Source: Penium margaritaceum (taxonomy: Eukaryota > Streptophyta > Zygnematophyceae > Desmidiales > Peniaceae). Taken from it: 64,000 nt of DNA. The translations under genes and the position numbers were made by a program. The first letter of the stretch is position 1, and every line of letters begins with the position of its first letter. The DNA is taken from contig SZWC01002438.1 of the NCBI GenBank assembly GCA_023375785.1, positions 84,865-148,864 on the forward strand. Direction: 5' to 3'. A model generated the notes under the pieces. It was given only the letters and a program-made list of their open reading frames with translations. It had not been told where the DNA came from and ran no database searches. Positions 54,760-64,000 of the stretch are shown here, in pieces.

Positions 54760-54773
54760 GGTTATGGGTCCAC
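54760..54773 (+). promoter_or_regulatory. E1 primer-binding site, half-tRNA type
   Basis: GGTTATGGGTCCAC three bases after the LTR, one mismatch from the anticodon-arm complement of initiator tRNA-Met. Confidence 0.85.
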
Positions 54774-55189
54774 ACTTCTCGTTCTAAGGCATGCTTCCAA
54801 GACAGACTAGTGCGTGGTCTTGCAGGACGCACACATACAACAGGGACAGGAAGATCGGACGGCTCCAACGTGCTCCATCGGCTCCATCAGCTTCTTCTGG
54901 TAGGGTGCGTGCACCTGGCGGACTAGGAGACGAGGAACAGCTCTGTCCATGTTGGACAAGACCCTCGAGCCCCAACGAGATTAAGCTCTACACCTTTTTA
55001 GAAGGTGGTACGACCCCGAGTCCGTTCTCTCACGATGGCACCATTGCCTTAGGCGATCATCGCCGGGAGGGGTATGCAACGGAACCAACTACACCTTCGA
55101 CAATGGTCGCAGTCAGCAGCCTCATCAGCCTCATCGGCATCAACAAAGCAGAGTAGCAGCAAAGCAGAGAAGAAAAGTAACCGCTGGAA

Positions 55190-56440
55190 ATGGCGGATCC
55201 GAGTCAAGCCCGCCTTGAGGCGGGTATGTCCAAATTCACGAGGACAGAGTTTCCCTTGTGGAAATGGCAGTTTGAGATTGTCATGAACGTGCGTGGCTAC
55301 CTTGACATCCTAAACGGGATCGAGACAGCACCCGCCAATGCGACCGTGGCGACGCATGCGGCTGACCTTGCAGCATGGACAATGAAGAACAACATGGCTC
55401 TTGCCATTCTTGTGACATCCATCAACGAGACTCAACACTCCCACATCACAGGATGCACGTTGGTTGTCGAGGCCTACGCAAAACTCGCACCCGTGCATCA
55501 ATCAAACGCCCTAGTAAACCGACTCTTCATCTTCCAACGGTTGATGTCGATGAGGGTGAGCAAAGGAGAATCGATACCTGCATTTTTTAAGTCATTCGAC
55601 AACGTGCTGCAAGAGGTCCAACAAATGGAATGGAATCTCGACTCCAAGTTGCATATCATGATCCTTCTACTGGCGCTACTGGAAAGCTGGGGGTCCTTGA
55701 TCACTGTATTTGGCAGTTGGAAGGAGGCAGATCTGACGCCCGAGGCTGTCGCTAAACATGTCCGCAACACGTCCATGCGACACAATGGCATTGAGGCAAA
55801 CATCTCACCCTATGCCTCTGGCTTCGTCGGACAAGGTGCAAGCTCTTGCCGCAGTCAAGGCAACAGCGGAAGTGGTGGCGGTGGAGGGAAAGGCAATGGT
55901 GGTGGGAAGAGTTCCAAGAAGCCGGCAACTGTGGCTAGGGACTGCCCTATTCCCAAGAAAGAAGGCGGGAACAAAGGTGGAAAGGAGAAGGAGCTCACAA
56001 ACATGATGGCTAGGGGGCTGCCCATGAAGGGGGCAGCGATACTTAGGCCCTGGGCATTTGCCCTTGACTCGGGCACCAACCACCACTCATCAAAAGAGAA
56101 GGGTGGATTTGTCTCCATGGCCGAATCTGTCATGCGCATCAAGTGTTTAAATGGCGGCGTCGTCCAAGCCATGGACGAAGGGGACAAAGTGATCACGTTC
56201 AACGTGAGCTGTGCGGAGAAGGCGGTCAACCTTCAAAAGGTGGTGTACATGCCCTTCTTCGCAGCCAACTTGCTGTCTGTCTCACAAATCACCGACAACA
56301 ACATGAAGGTGGTGTTCACCAACAAGAAATCAGTGGCCCTAAAAAATAAGGACATCCAGATTTTGTACACCAAAGACGATCTCATGCTTAAAGTTCCAAG
56401 AATCGATGGCCTCTACGTGCTTCAAACCAAAGTCACCTAG
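55190..56440 (+). CDS. E1 gag-protease, open frame of 416 codons
   Basis: ATG at 55190 (MADPSQARLEAGMSKFTRTEFPLWKWQFEIVMNVRGYLDIL). Residues 1-210 are copia gag (UBN2-like: LAILVTSINETQHSHI, LFIFQRLMSMRVSKGESIPAFF, MILLLALLESWGSLITVFGSWKEADLTPEAV). A Gly-rich stretch follows, but the CCHC knuckle seen in B2 has been deleted (KKPATVARDCP). The protease starts at about residue 285 with Asp-Ser-Gly in FALDSGTNHHSS. It ends VPRIDGLYVLQTKVT, stop TAG at 56438, a little before the GAG-pre-integrase. It may still be translated, but without integrase or RT it cannot act alone. Confidence 0.85.
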   Translation: MADPSQARLEAGMSKFTRTEFPLWKWQFEIVMNVRGYLDILNGIETAPANATVATHAADLAAWTMKNNMALAILVTSINETQHSHITGCTLVVEAYAKLAPVHQSNALVNRLFIFQRLMSMRVSKGESIPAFFKSFDNVLQEVQQMEWNLDSKLHIMILLLALLESWGSLITVFGSWKEADLTPEAVAKHVRNTSMRHNGIEANISPYASGFVGQGASSCRSQGNSGSGGGGGKGNGGGKSSKKPATVARDCPIPKKEGGNKGGKEKELTNMMARGLPMKGAAILRPWAFALDSGTNHHSSKEKGGFVSMAESVMRIKCLNGGVVQAMDEGDKVITFNVSCAEKAVNLQKVVYMPFFAANLLSVSQITDNNMKVVFTNKKSVALKNKDIQILYTKDDLMLKVPRIDGLYVLQTKVT

Positions 56441-57715
56441 GCGTCAGATGAAGGACTCGCATGTGCCACCAAGACAGTGGCACCGGAGTCAAAGGATGCA
56501 CCACCGGCAACCACTGCAGTCGTCACATCAACCAAGTACACTGACGCTGAGCTGTGGCACCGACGATTTGGCCATGTGGCCAACAGCACGCTGCAGAAGA
56601 TGCAAGAGCAAGAGGTAGTCCGCAGAATGGAAGGGTGTACCATGAAGCACGGTGGAGGGTGTGCATTGTGTGAACCATACCTCCAAGCTAAGGCAAAGAA
56701 GAAGCCGTTTAGGAGAAGAGGTCAACGAGCGGATCACGTCTTGGAACTGAGATACAGTGACGTGTGTGGACCCTTCCGCACACCGTGTAACGGAGGAAGC
56801 AAGTACTTCCAGACCTTCATTGATGACCACGGCCGCAAGTTATGGATCTACTTGCTCAAAACAAAGGGAGAGGTCAAGGAGAAGCTCCTCGAGTTCGTCG
56901 CCATGGTGGAGCGGCAGATGTCCAAGAAGGTGAAGATGCTTTGAAGTGACAACGGGGGTGAGTACAAGGCATGCAAACCTTGGCTATAGCATCATGGCAT
57001 CTGCCACAAGCAAACCACCCCTTACAACTCCCAAAGCAACGCTTTGGCCGAGAGGATGAACCACACCCTACTCGGCATGGTGTGAAGCATGCTCTTCGAC
57101 GCCAAGCCCCCACCTTGCTTTTGGGCAGAAGCAGCAACAACGTCTTGCTACCTCTTGAATCTCACACCACCAACCGCCTTGCGGAAGCGTGGAAAGGAGC
57201 AGGACAAGCAGCTGAAGACCCCACAAGAAACATGGTTGGGAAAGAAACCCAACACATCCCATCTAAAGTGTTTGGGTCAACTGCATGGGTGAAGATCCAG
57301 TCGAGAGAAGGTGGAGGCAAGCTAGACGCACGTTCCAGGATGTGCATCAGGGTTGGGTACGACACATCACACAAAGCCTATCGGCTTTGAGACCCGGCGA
57401 CAGGCAAGCTCGTGAGGAGGCACAATGTTGTGTTTGACGAACGCACCCTTGAAAAGGGAGAGCTGCTGGACCCGAACCTCACTCCCAAAGCGGGACTGTG
57501 GATAGTATTGCTTGAGTCGGGAGACTAAGCACCCGACAACTGGCTCACTTTGCCAGTAGGTGGTGGGAAAGGGAGAGCAACAGTGGAGGATGACGCAGCA
57601 TCTGACATGGACGTGGATACCGAGGCGTCTGGCGCTTTCAAGTCTGACTTGGAGTCCGATGACTCTTTTGACGACGACGACGACGACGACAAACCACCTT
57701 TGGAAGTACCATAAC
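56441..57715 (+). pseudogene. E1 integrase and acidic linker
   Basis: 56477-56944 is open (155 codons): HHCC (ELWHRRFGHVANSTLQKM ... CALCEPYLQAKAKKKPF), first Asp (LRYSDVCGPFRTP) and FIDDHGRKLWIYLLKTKGEV, with a TGA at 56942 just before SDNGGEYKACKPW. The second Asp and the Glu (NALAERMNHTLLGM) are readable, separated by more stops. C-terminal DERTLEKGELLDP lies near 57440-57475, and a poly-Asp linker (DSFDDDDDDD) at 57665-57695. A6 lies 110 bp downstream. Confidence 0.85.
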
Positions 57716-57825
57716 CAAAGCAAGAAGCCGCACCAGCACCTCGGCTTAGTTTGCGACCAAAGAGAGCACCTTTACGATATGAGGACGATTGGAGTGGCCT
57801 TAGCTGGTCGTGCATGGCTCATGGA

Positions 57826-58563
57826 TGTTGGGAAAGGAGCCATCCCGCTCAGTTTCAGGTCCACAGGAGCAAGTTCCAGGAATATACCAGATGCTTGCTC
57901 CGATTGTCAATCCAACTTCACCATTGGAAAGATCAGGTGGCAAAATGTCAACGGTGCAAGTTTGAGGCCGATCGAACGGTCAGATTGGGAGATATGAATT
58001 TTCATAGTTTCCGGGGTCATCGATCGTCGATATCCAGGTGACCATGGGCGATGGCTCCATGCCTTAGCCTGAGAAAAGAAAAAGGCAAGAGGTCCAGGGT
58101 CAAGACCTGATGGGAGAAATATCCAAAAAGGTCCTTGGTCTTAGGATTGCCTTGTCAGAGTGTGCTGACTAGGACAAAGGTACCTCTCCTTACTTTTTAG
58201 GTGAGGTGAGATCCTTGTGTGCTAGCCATGCACACATGGCGATTCTCCATGGGTTTGTGGGTTATGTGACCACTAGGAGTGTGCCATGAGAGCACTTTTT
58301 AGCTCTCTAGGTCGTGTGTGAGTGGTCAGCCTGATTCCTAGGCTGAATTCCTCCCTTGTGTGAGATTATGGACTCTAGTGTGTGAGCCTTAGCCTCCATG
58401 GCTAAGTGGTGTGGCTTGTGAGAGGGCTGACTTGCCCAAGCTCTAGCTCTATATGTACTCCATCATTTTGAGTGATTGAACAACAATTCTTCAACAAAAG
58501 TGATGCCCTTCCAATCACACATGCTTGCTGCTCCAAGGCTCCCTCTCTCCTCAAGTTTCAACA
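57826..58563 (+). repeat. A6 5' LTR
   Basis: 738 bp, TGTTGGG...TTTCAACA. It matches 63454-64000 closely over the visible part. Confidence 0.94.
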
Positions 58564-58565
58564 TT

Positions 58566-58577
58566 TGGTATCAGAGC
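58566..58577 (+). promoter_or_regulatory. A6 primer-binding site
   Basis: TGGTATCAGAGC, perfect complement of the initiator tRNA-Met 3' end. Confidence 0.94.
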
Positions 58578-59209
58578 CAAGTTCTGCCACTTTCAGCTAG
58601 TACAGGCCGTCACTTTGAGAGTGACGGGTTAGGATAAAAACTTCATCAAATTTGAAGATCGACCACAGGATCTTCAAACTCAAAAGACAACCTTTCCAAC
58701 GAGCCCAAAATTACGAAGATCCAACGGTCGGATTGAGAGTTATGCTCAAAACGAGGTCAGCCAGGGCTACACTCTTCTCTATGAGTAAGATTGTCGCCTT
58801 GTGATGACCATAACTCTCTTGTTTCTTTGTCAAATTTAAAAAGTGGCACATGCGAATTGTAGTATTTTTCCTAATCTTTCCATTGGTCCAAATATATTTG
58901 CATTCCATTGATTCGTTTGGGAGAAACGCTATTTACAAGCTGGCTGGCCTGAGTTGGAGTAAGAGCAGAAGCATACTCTGTTTTCAAGAGGGCATATCTT
59001 TCAAAGCCCCATGTTGATGACCCTGTTTTATGGGTCGATCTGAAAGGTTTTGAGCTGCATTTTCCAGTGGTGGGCTCATTTTTCAAAATTCCCAGTCTGC
59101 TGGCACCTACAATCCATTTTCTGTCAGACAGATTTCTGGCAGAAGAAGCAACAGAAGCAGGTGTAGCGCCGCCATCCAAGGGCAGCGCTGAGCATCACCA
59201 AGGCTCAAA

Positions 59210-60144
59210 ATGGCAGCAGCTGGCATTGTGACAGCAGCCCAGCCTTTGGAGAGGCTGGAGGGACGCGCCAACTTCACGTTTGGGAAGATCCGTACCCGCC
59301 TCCTTTTGGCGGAGAGGGGCTTGTGGGAGGTGGTGAGCGGTGACGAGCTGGCTCCAGTACCACAGGCAAAAGGCATCACTACAGCGCAGGTGGTGGCGGG
59401 GAAGACACCGCAAAAGTGTGCAGTTGATGCAAGTTCTTCTGCAGTTGTACCAGCAACGTACGAGGATTGGAAGAAGAAGGACAGGCAGGCCTACAGGTTG
59501 CTTGTTAACACCATCTCCAACCCGCATCTTCAGTACGTGAATGACAAGGCTACTGCAAAGGAGGGGTGGGACACGTTGTGCAAGAAGTATGAGAGTAAGG
59601 ATCCTGCATTCCTCATGCTTTTGGAGGAAAAGATGATGGCGCTGAAAATGCAGGGTGGTGAAGGGATGGAGGCGTATCTGGAGAGGGCAAAGGAGCAGGC
59701 AAAGCAGCTGAGAGCGGCCGGTAACCCCGTGGAAGAGACGCGCTTCATCCTCCTCTTGCTGAGGGGACTCCCAACCAGCCTGACACGGTGCGAGAGACGC
59801 TAGAGTGCCAGCCAACTCTCGACCTTACTTCATCTGCACACCTGGTGCAGGTGGAATTGCGTCGCAATGCAGCAAAGCGCAATGGCGGCAGCATCAGTGA
59901 AGCAGCTTTCATGGCCATGGGCTCATGCAACCAGCAGTCGCAGCAGTCCGGGCAGTAGAGAGGCAAGAAGAAGGGCAAGTGGCACTATTGCCAGAAAGAG
60001 GGGCACTATAAGAAAGAGTGCTTCAAGTTTAATTGGGACCAGAAGGAGCAGCAACAACAGCAGCAGCAAAAGCAGCAATCTCCACAACAATAGCAGCAGC
60101 AGTCACAGCAACGCCAGCAGCAGCAGCAGCAGAACCAGACTTGC
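59210..60144 (+). pseudogene. A6 gag and polyglutamine linker
   Basis: Open 59210-59803 (197 codons, MAAAGIVTAAQPLERLEGRANFTFGK) through ILLLLRGLPTS. A one-base loss in the following Tyr-Asp stretch (about 59780) then shifts the frame. The zinc knuckle at 59980-60021 has its first Cys as Trp (WHYCQKEGHYKKEC). An in-frame TAG lies at 59956. The linker (about 60043-60143) is CAG/CAA-rich with one TAG. Confidence 0.87.
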
Positions 60145-60660
60145 GTGCGCCATTTTGGCAACATGAACGTTGCCAAGGAGGTCCGCGACCGCCTCTTCAT
60201 GGCGAAGTCTGACATGTCGCAGAAGGAAAAGGCGGATCTGGCGTGGTACAAGGACTCGGGGTGTACCAAGAGCCTGACGCACCACAACGAGTGGTTCACA
60301 CAACTGCTCTCCATTCCCCCCCGTCCGTTTGCTTTGGGTGATGATCGGGTGGTGTATGCTGAGGGGATTGGGATTGTGCAGATGTGGTTGGAGACCCCGC
60401 GTGGCATTGAAGTGGGAGTTTTCCATGGCGTGCTGTATGTACGTGGTGCTGCGTTCAACCTTCTCTCAGTGTCCTCTCTCACCAACACAGGACTACGCGT
60501 TGTTTTTGACGATGATTATGGCTACATCCTCAACAAGGAAACAGGAGAGAAGTTGGCCAAGTCGGTGAAGGAGGGCGACATGTACCGCCTGCTGGGGGCG
60601 ACCAAGATCCCGCGTGAGCAGAGTCTTGCAGCAGTGGTGCAGGCGACAGATGGCGAGATC
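60145..60660 (+). pseudogene. A6 protease
   Basis: Start of a 322-codon open segment (60145-61113). MRHFGNMNVAKEVRDRLFMAKSDMSQKEKADLAWYKDSGC carries Asp-Ser-Gly at 60253-60261. GIGIVQMWLETPRG and AAFNLLSVSSLTNTGLRVVFDDDYGYILNK follow. Intact over the protease, and continuous with the GAG-pre-integrase region and the first half of integrase, so this domain may be the best preserved in family A here. Confidence 0.88.
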
Positions 60661-61806
60661 TGGCATGCGCGCTACGGCCACATCGGCATGCGCGCCTTAC
60701 AGCAGCTTCAAGCAAAGCAGATGGTGCATGACCTGCCTACCATCTCTAACTTTGAGCAGCACTTATGCATCGGATGTTTGGAGGGGAAGCAACACCGCGA
60801 GGCGTTCTCTGGAGCAGGGCAGCATGCAAAAGAGGTGTTGGAGCTGGTCCACACAGACTTGTGCGGACCGATGCAGACCCAGAGCTTTGGAGGCTCTAGG
60901 TATTTTCTCACCTTCATTGATGATTTCAGCCGTTACACTGCTGTGTACTTCCTTTCCTCCAAGGACCAGTGCTTTGACAGGTTCAAGGAGTTCAAGGCCA
61001 TGTTGGAGAACAAGACTGGCAAGAAGATCAAGGCGCTGCGCAACGATCGCGGTGGAGAATACCTAAGCAAGGAGTTCCATGACTACCTCGCAGCAGCTGG
61101 CATCAAGGCGTAGCGTACCGCGCCGTACTTGCCGCAGCAAAACGGGGTAGCAGAACGCGCCAACCGTACCATTGTGGAGTCGGCGCGCTCCATGCTGCAC
61201 GAGGCCCGGCTGACCTACGACTTCTGGGCTGAAGCCGTGAGCACTGCGGTCTACATCAAGAACCGCAGTCCAACCAAGGCCCTAGAGCAGATGACGCCGT
61301 ACGAGGCGTGGTTCGGCAAGAAGCCGAGCGTGGGTCATCTTTGCGCGTTTGGCAGCTTGGCGCACATGCACGTGCCAAAGGAGAAGCGGCAAAAGTGGGA
61401 CGCGAAGAGTGCGCAGATGCTGATGATTGGCTACGACGTGGCAAGCAAGGCGTATCGCCTCTACGAGAGGGATACAGGCCACGTCATCATCTCCAGGGAT
61501 GTCGTCTTCAANGAGAGCAACGTCATTGGCACCAACATCGTGTGTGAAGAGGCAGCAGAACCAGCAGCTGACGAGACAGTGGGAGCAGAAATTCTTCCTG
61601 ACCCAGTTTCTCCCGATCCTTCCTCTACTGTGACAGTGGGAGAATCACTCTACTCTCCCATGTCTGATGTTGCAGATACAGCAGCCTCATCGGCAGAAGC
61701 AAAGGAGGGAGATGTAGCACCACCATCAGCAGCAGTTCTGCCAACAGCACCGCGCCAGCCGCCCGCTAACGCTCTAGCACCAGGTCGGAGGTACCCTCTT
61801 AGGGTG
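60661..61806 (+). pseudogene. A6 integrase
   Basis: HHCC complete (IWHARYGHIGM ... CIGCLEGKQHR). Asp in VHTDLCGPMQ and Asp in RNDRGGEYLSKEFHDYL (Arg after Asp, as in A1 and A3). A TAG at 61111 (CAG in A3) ends the first segment. From 61129 a 393-codon frame reopens with NGVAERANRTIVESARSML and continues through the C-terminal region into RT. One N at 61512 lies inside it. Confidence 0.88.
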
Positions 61807-62880
61807 CGTTACAAGCCTGGTGAACGCGGCCATTTCTGGATGCTGCAGAAACCAGAACAGATGAACGTCGTAGTTGCAGCAGATTCAGATGAGCCAACGT
61901 CATACAAGGAGGCCATGGCTGCACCGGATGCAGCAGATTGGGCGCAAGCCGTGCAGCAGGAGATACAGTCGCAGCTGGAAAACGACACGTGGGAGCTGAC
62001 TAAGCGTCCACCAGGACGTAAGGTGATCAAGTGCAAGTGGGTCTTCAAGAAGAAGCGGGGAGCAGATGGTAACCTGGAAAAGTACAAGGCGAGGCTGGTC
62101 GCCAAGGGCTACTCGCAGCAGGAGGGCATCGACTACACAGAAACTTTTGCCCCTGTAGCAACGTTTGCCTCTGTGCGCACGCTCCTCTCTTATGTAGCAG
62201 CTGAGGACTTTGAGGTTCACTACATGGATGTCAAGACGTCATTCTTGAATGGTGACTTGGAGGAGGAGATCTACATGGAGCAGCCGGAGGGGTTCGTCAT
62301 GGATGGCTAGGAGCACCTGGTCTGCAAGCTGCAGAAATCGTTGTAAGGCCTGAAGCAAGCGTCGCGTGCTTGGAACTTGAAGTTGGATGCGGCGTTGCAG
62401 TGCATGGGGTTTGAACGTAGCCAATGTGACTTCAGCGTGTATTGCTGGCAGTATGAGCATGAGATCCTCATCATCATTGTCTATGTGGATGACATGCTCC
62501 TCCTTTCCAACAGCATGTCTGCACTACAGGAGTTCAAGGAAGCCATGCAGGAGCGCTTCCAGATGTCTGATCTCGGGGAGGCATCATACTTCCTTGGTAT
62601 CCAGATCACGCATGACCGCAAGTCACGCTCTCTCTCGCTGCAGCAAAGCCGCTACATCAAGGATGTTTTGCAGCGGTTTGGCATGGCAGAGGCAAAACCC
62701 ATCGGCACACCGCTGGAGACACGGCAGTACCTCGTGAGCTTCAATGGAGAAGCAAATGCAGCTGAGCGGCAGAAGTACCAGAGCGCCGTCGGCAGTATCA
62801 TGTACCTGATGGTGGCAACCAGGCCGGACCTCGCACAGGCTGTGAGCGCTGTGAGCCAGCACATGGCTAATCCCGGACCG
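61807..62880 (+). pseudogene. A6 reverse transcriptase
   Basis: Continues the 61129-62310 frame: RVRYKPGERGHFWM, DEPTSYKEAMAAPDAADWAQAV, KWVFKKKRGADGNLEKYKARLVAKGYSQQEGIDYTETFAPVA, YMDVKTSFLNGDLEEEIYMEQPEGFVMDG, then a TAG (CAG in A3). A second stop lies at 62344 (TAC to TAA). 62377-62898 is open again with the catalytic YVDDM at 62482-62496 and SDLGEASYFLGIQIT. Three changes separate this from a continuous RT. Confidence 0.88.
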
Positions 62881-63434
62881 GGCACCAGAAGGCAGTGAAG
62901 CGGATCTTCTGCTACCTTGCTGGAACCATCAACATCGGCATCACCTACAACGGCAATGACAACAGCATCATCGGCTACACAGACGCAGATTGGGCTTCGA
63001 ACTCTGAGCACCGCAAGTCCATCTCAGGACATGTCTTCCTCATGAATGGTGGAGCCATTAGCTGGTGCAGCAAGCGACAGGTGGTTGTGGCCACCTCGAG
63101 TACAGAAGCTGAGTACATATCTCTCAGCTTTGGAGCCAAGGACGCAGTTTGGCTCCAACGTCTCATGGCAAAGATGAGTGAGAGTGCAGCAGTTCCAGTT
63201 CTTGTGCGCGTCGATAACCAGAGCGCAATCGCACTTGCCAAGAATCCTGAGCACCATGCACGCACCAAGCACATTGACATCGCATATCATTTCATCAGAC
63301 ACATGGTGCAGGAGGGTGCTATCAAGCTCGAGTTTACTCCAACCAGCAAACAGGTCGCGGATTTCTGCACCAACCCAGTGACCCGTGAGAAGCAGCAGTT
63401 CTGCATGAAGGCATGTGGACTCAGCCCACTCTGA
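62881..63434 (+). pseudogene. A6 RNase H
   Basis: A one-base loss at about 62880 (GGGCACC against GGAGCACC in A3) shifts the frame. From 62895 the domain is open for 179 codons to the natural end CGLSPL. All catalytic blocks are intact: YTDADWASNSEHRKSISGH, TSSTEAEY, VRVDNQSAIALAKN and HARTKHIDIAYHFI. It degrades the RNA template in active relatives. Confidence 0.89.
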
Positions 63435-63453
63435 CTGCGGCAAAGTGGAAGAT

Positions 63454-64000
63454 TGTTGGGAAAGGATCCATCCCGCTTAGTTTCAGGTCCACGGGAGCAT
63501 GTTCCAGGAAAGTACCAGATGCTTGCTCGGATCGTCAATCCGACTTCACCATTGGAAAGATCAGGTGGCAAAATGTCTACGGTCCAAGTTTGGGGCCAAT
63601 CCAACAGTTGGATTGGGAGATATGAATTTTCGTAGTTTCCGGGGTCATCGATCGTCGATATCCGGGTGACCATGGGCGATGGCTCTATGCCTTAGCCTGA
63701 GAAAAGAAAAAGGCAAGAGGTCCAGGGTCAAGACCTGATGGGAGAAATATCCAAAAAGGTCCTTGGTCTTAGGATTGCCTTGTCAGAGTGTGCTGACTAG
63801 GATAAAGGTACCTCTCCTTACTTTTTAGGTGAGGTGAGATCCTTGTGTGCTAGCCATGGACACATGGCGATTCTCCATGGGTTTATGGGTTATGTGACCA
63901 CTAGGAGTGTGCCATGAGAGCATTCTCTAGCTCTCTAGGTCGTGTGTGAGTGGTCAGCCTGATTGCTAGGCTGATTTCCTCCCTTGTGTGAGATTATGGA
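63454..64000 (+). repeat. A6 3' LTR, partial
   Basis: First 547 bp of the LTR (TGTTGGG...). The polypurine tract AAAGTGGAAGA is at 63442-63452. Truncated by the window end; about 190 bp remain outside. Confidence 0.93.

Larger units (their letters stand above)
54103..57825 (+). mobile_element. Copia retrotransposon E1, interrupted by A6
   Basis: Plus-strand relative of group B: 5' LTR, half-tRNA primer site, leader (54774-55189), gag-protease, integrase and acidic linker up to the RT start, where A6 is inserted at 57826. RT, RNase H and 3' LTR lie beyond the window. The gag-protease part is the longest uninterrupted coding sequence of its group. Confidence 0.9.
57826..64000 (+). mobile_element. 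Copia retrotransposon A6, 3' LTR cut by window end
   Basis: Plus-strand family A element inserted at the RT start of E1. The left target duplication candidate is ATGGA (57821-57825); the right one is outside. LTR, primer site, leader (58578-59209), gag-pol, polypurine tract and 547 bp of the 3' LTR are present. It has fewer disabling changes than the other A copies and the longest open pol segments. Confidence 0.94.

Noticed and set aside
57665-57700. Poly-Asp stretch as a calcium-binding host protein
   Set aside because: It is the acidic linker between copia integrase and RT in E1, matching Ser/Asp/Glu-rich linkers in B1-B3.
14207-58577. tRNA gene fragments
   Set aside because: Matches to initiator tRNA-Met are 12-14 bases, always next to an LTR and on the complementary strand, so they are primer sites.
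1-64000. Retroviral envelope or other extra ORF after RNase H
   Set aside because: In A3, A5, A6, B1 and B3 the polypurine tract and LTR follow the RNase H stop within about 20-70 bases, leaving no room.

Overview
The window looks like a repeat-dense stretch of a large land-plant nuclear genome. Nearly all of it is LTR retrotransposon sequence of the Ty1/copia superfamily: gag, protease, integrase, reverse transcriptase, RNase H in that order, LTRs with TG...CA ends, 5-bp target duplications. The copies are nested, inverted and decayed. I see no convincing host gene, no rRNA or tRNA gene, no CRISPR array and nothing bacterial. I cannot place the species from sequence alone. The DNA transposons and the primer-binding sites are plant-like, but the clade is open.

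Two LTR groups dominate. Family A (about 6.4 kb, LTR about 738 bp) is primed by the 3' end of initiator tRNA-Met (TGGTATCAGAGC). Its gag and pol are one frame joined by a glutamine-rich linker. Copies: A1 (1-4005, minus), A2 (11572-20184, minus, split), A3 (13465-20023, plus), A4 (about 24031-24745, minus fragment), A5 (39087-45504, plus), A6 (57826 to the window end, plus). Group B and its relatives C, D and E (LTR about 650-820 bp) carry a different primer site next to the LTR, a variant of GGTTATGGGCCCAC. This matches the anticodon arm of initiator tRNA-Met, the half-tRNA priming known for Drosophila copia.

Layout. 1-4005: A1, which split B1. 4006-7479: 3' part of B1. 7395-7817: an exact 211-bp duplication around a single N, probably an assembly seam. 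7818-10837: orphan sequence with no recognisable gene. 10838-11571: fragment B7. 11572-20184: A2, a deletion derivative whose LTR was split by A3 in the opposite orientation (TSD ACCCA). 20185-24030: B2. 24031-24877: chimeric A4/B5 remnants. 25001-30745: B3 (TSD CCAGT), with a hAT-like MITE in its gag; B3 sits inside a minus-strand B LTR. That LTR was also hit at 31001-32339 by a MULE-like element that contains an inverted copy of itself. 32732-38757: minus-strand tandem LTR-interior-LTR-interior-LTR array (B4, B6). 39087-45504: A5 (TSD AAAAA). 45819-50378: C1, minus. 51431-53616: D1, minus. 54103-57825: E1, plus, with the longest open gag-protease frame of its group. 57826-64000: A6 inserted in E1.

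Relative age. Family A copies have LTR pairs that look a few per cent apart and sit inside B, E and older A copies. The two B3 LTRs differ by roughly a fifth by eye. So B/C/D/E form the old layer and A the recent one, with the MITE and MULE-like insertions coming after B. No element here is fully coding-competent.
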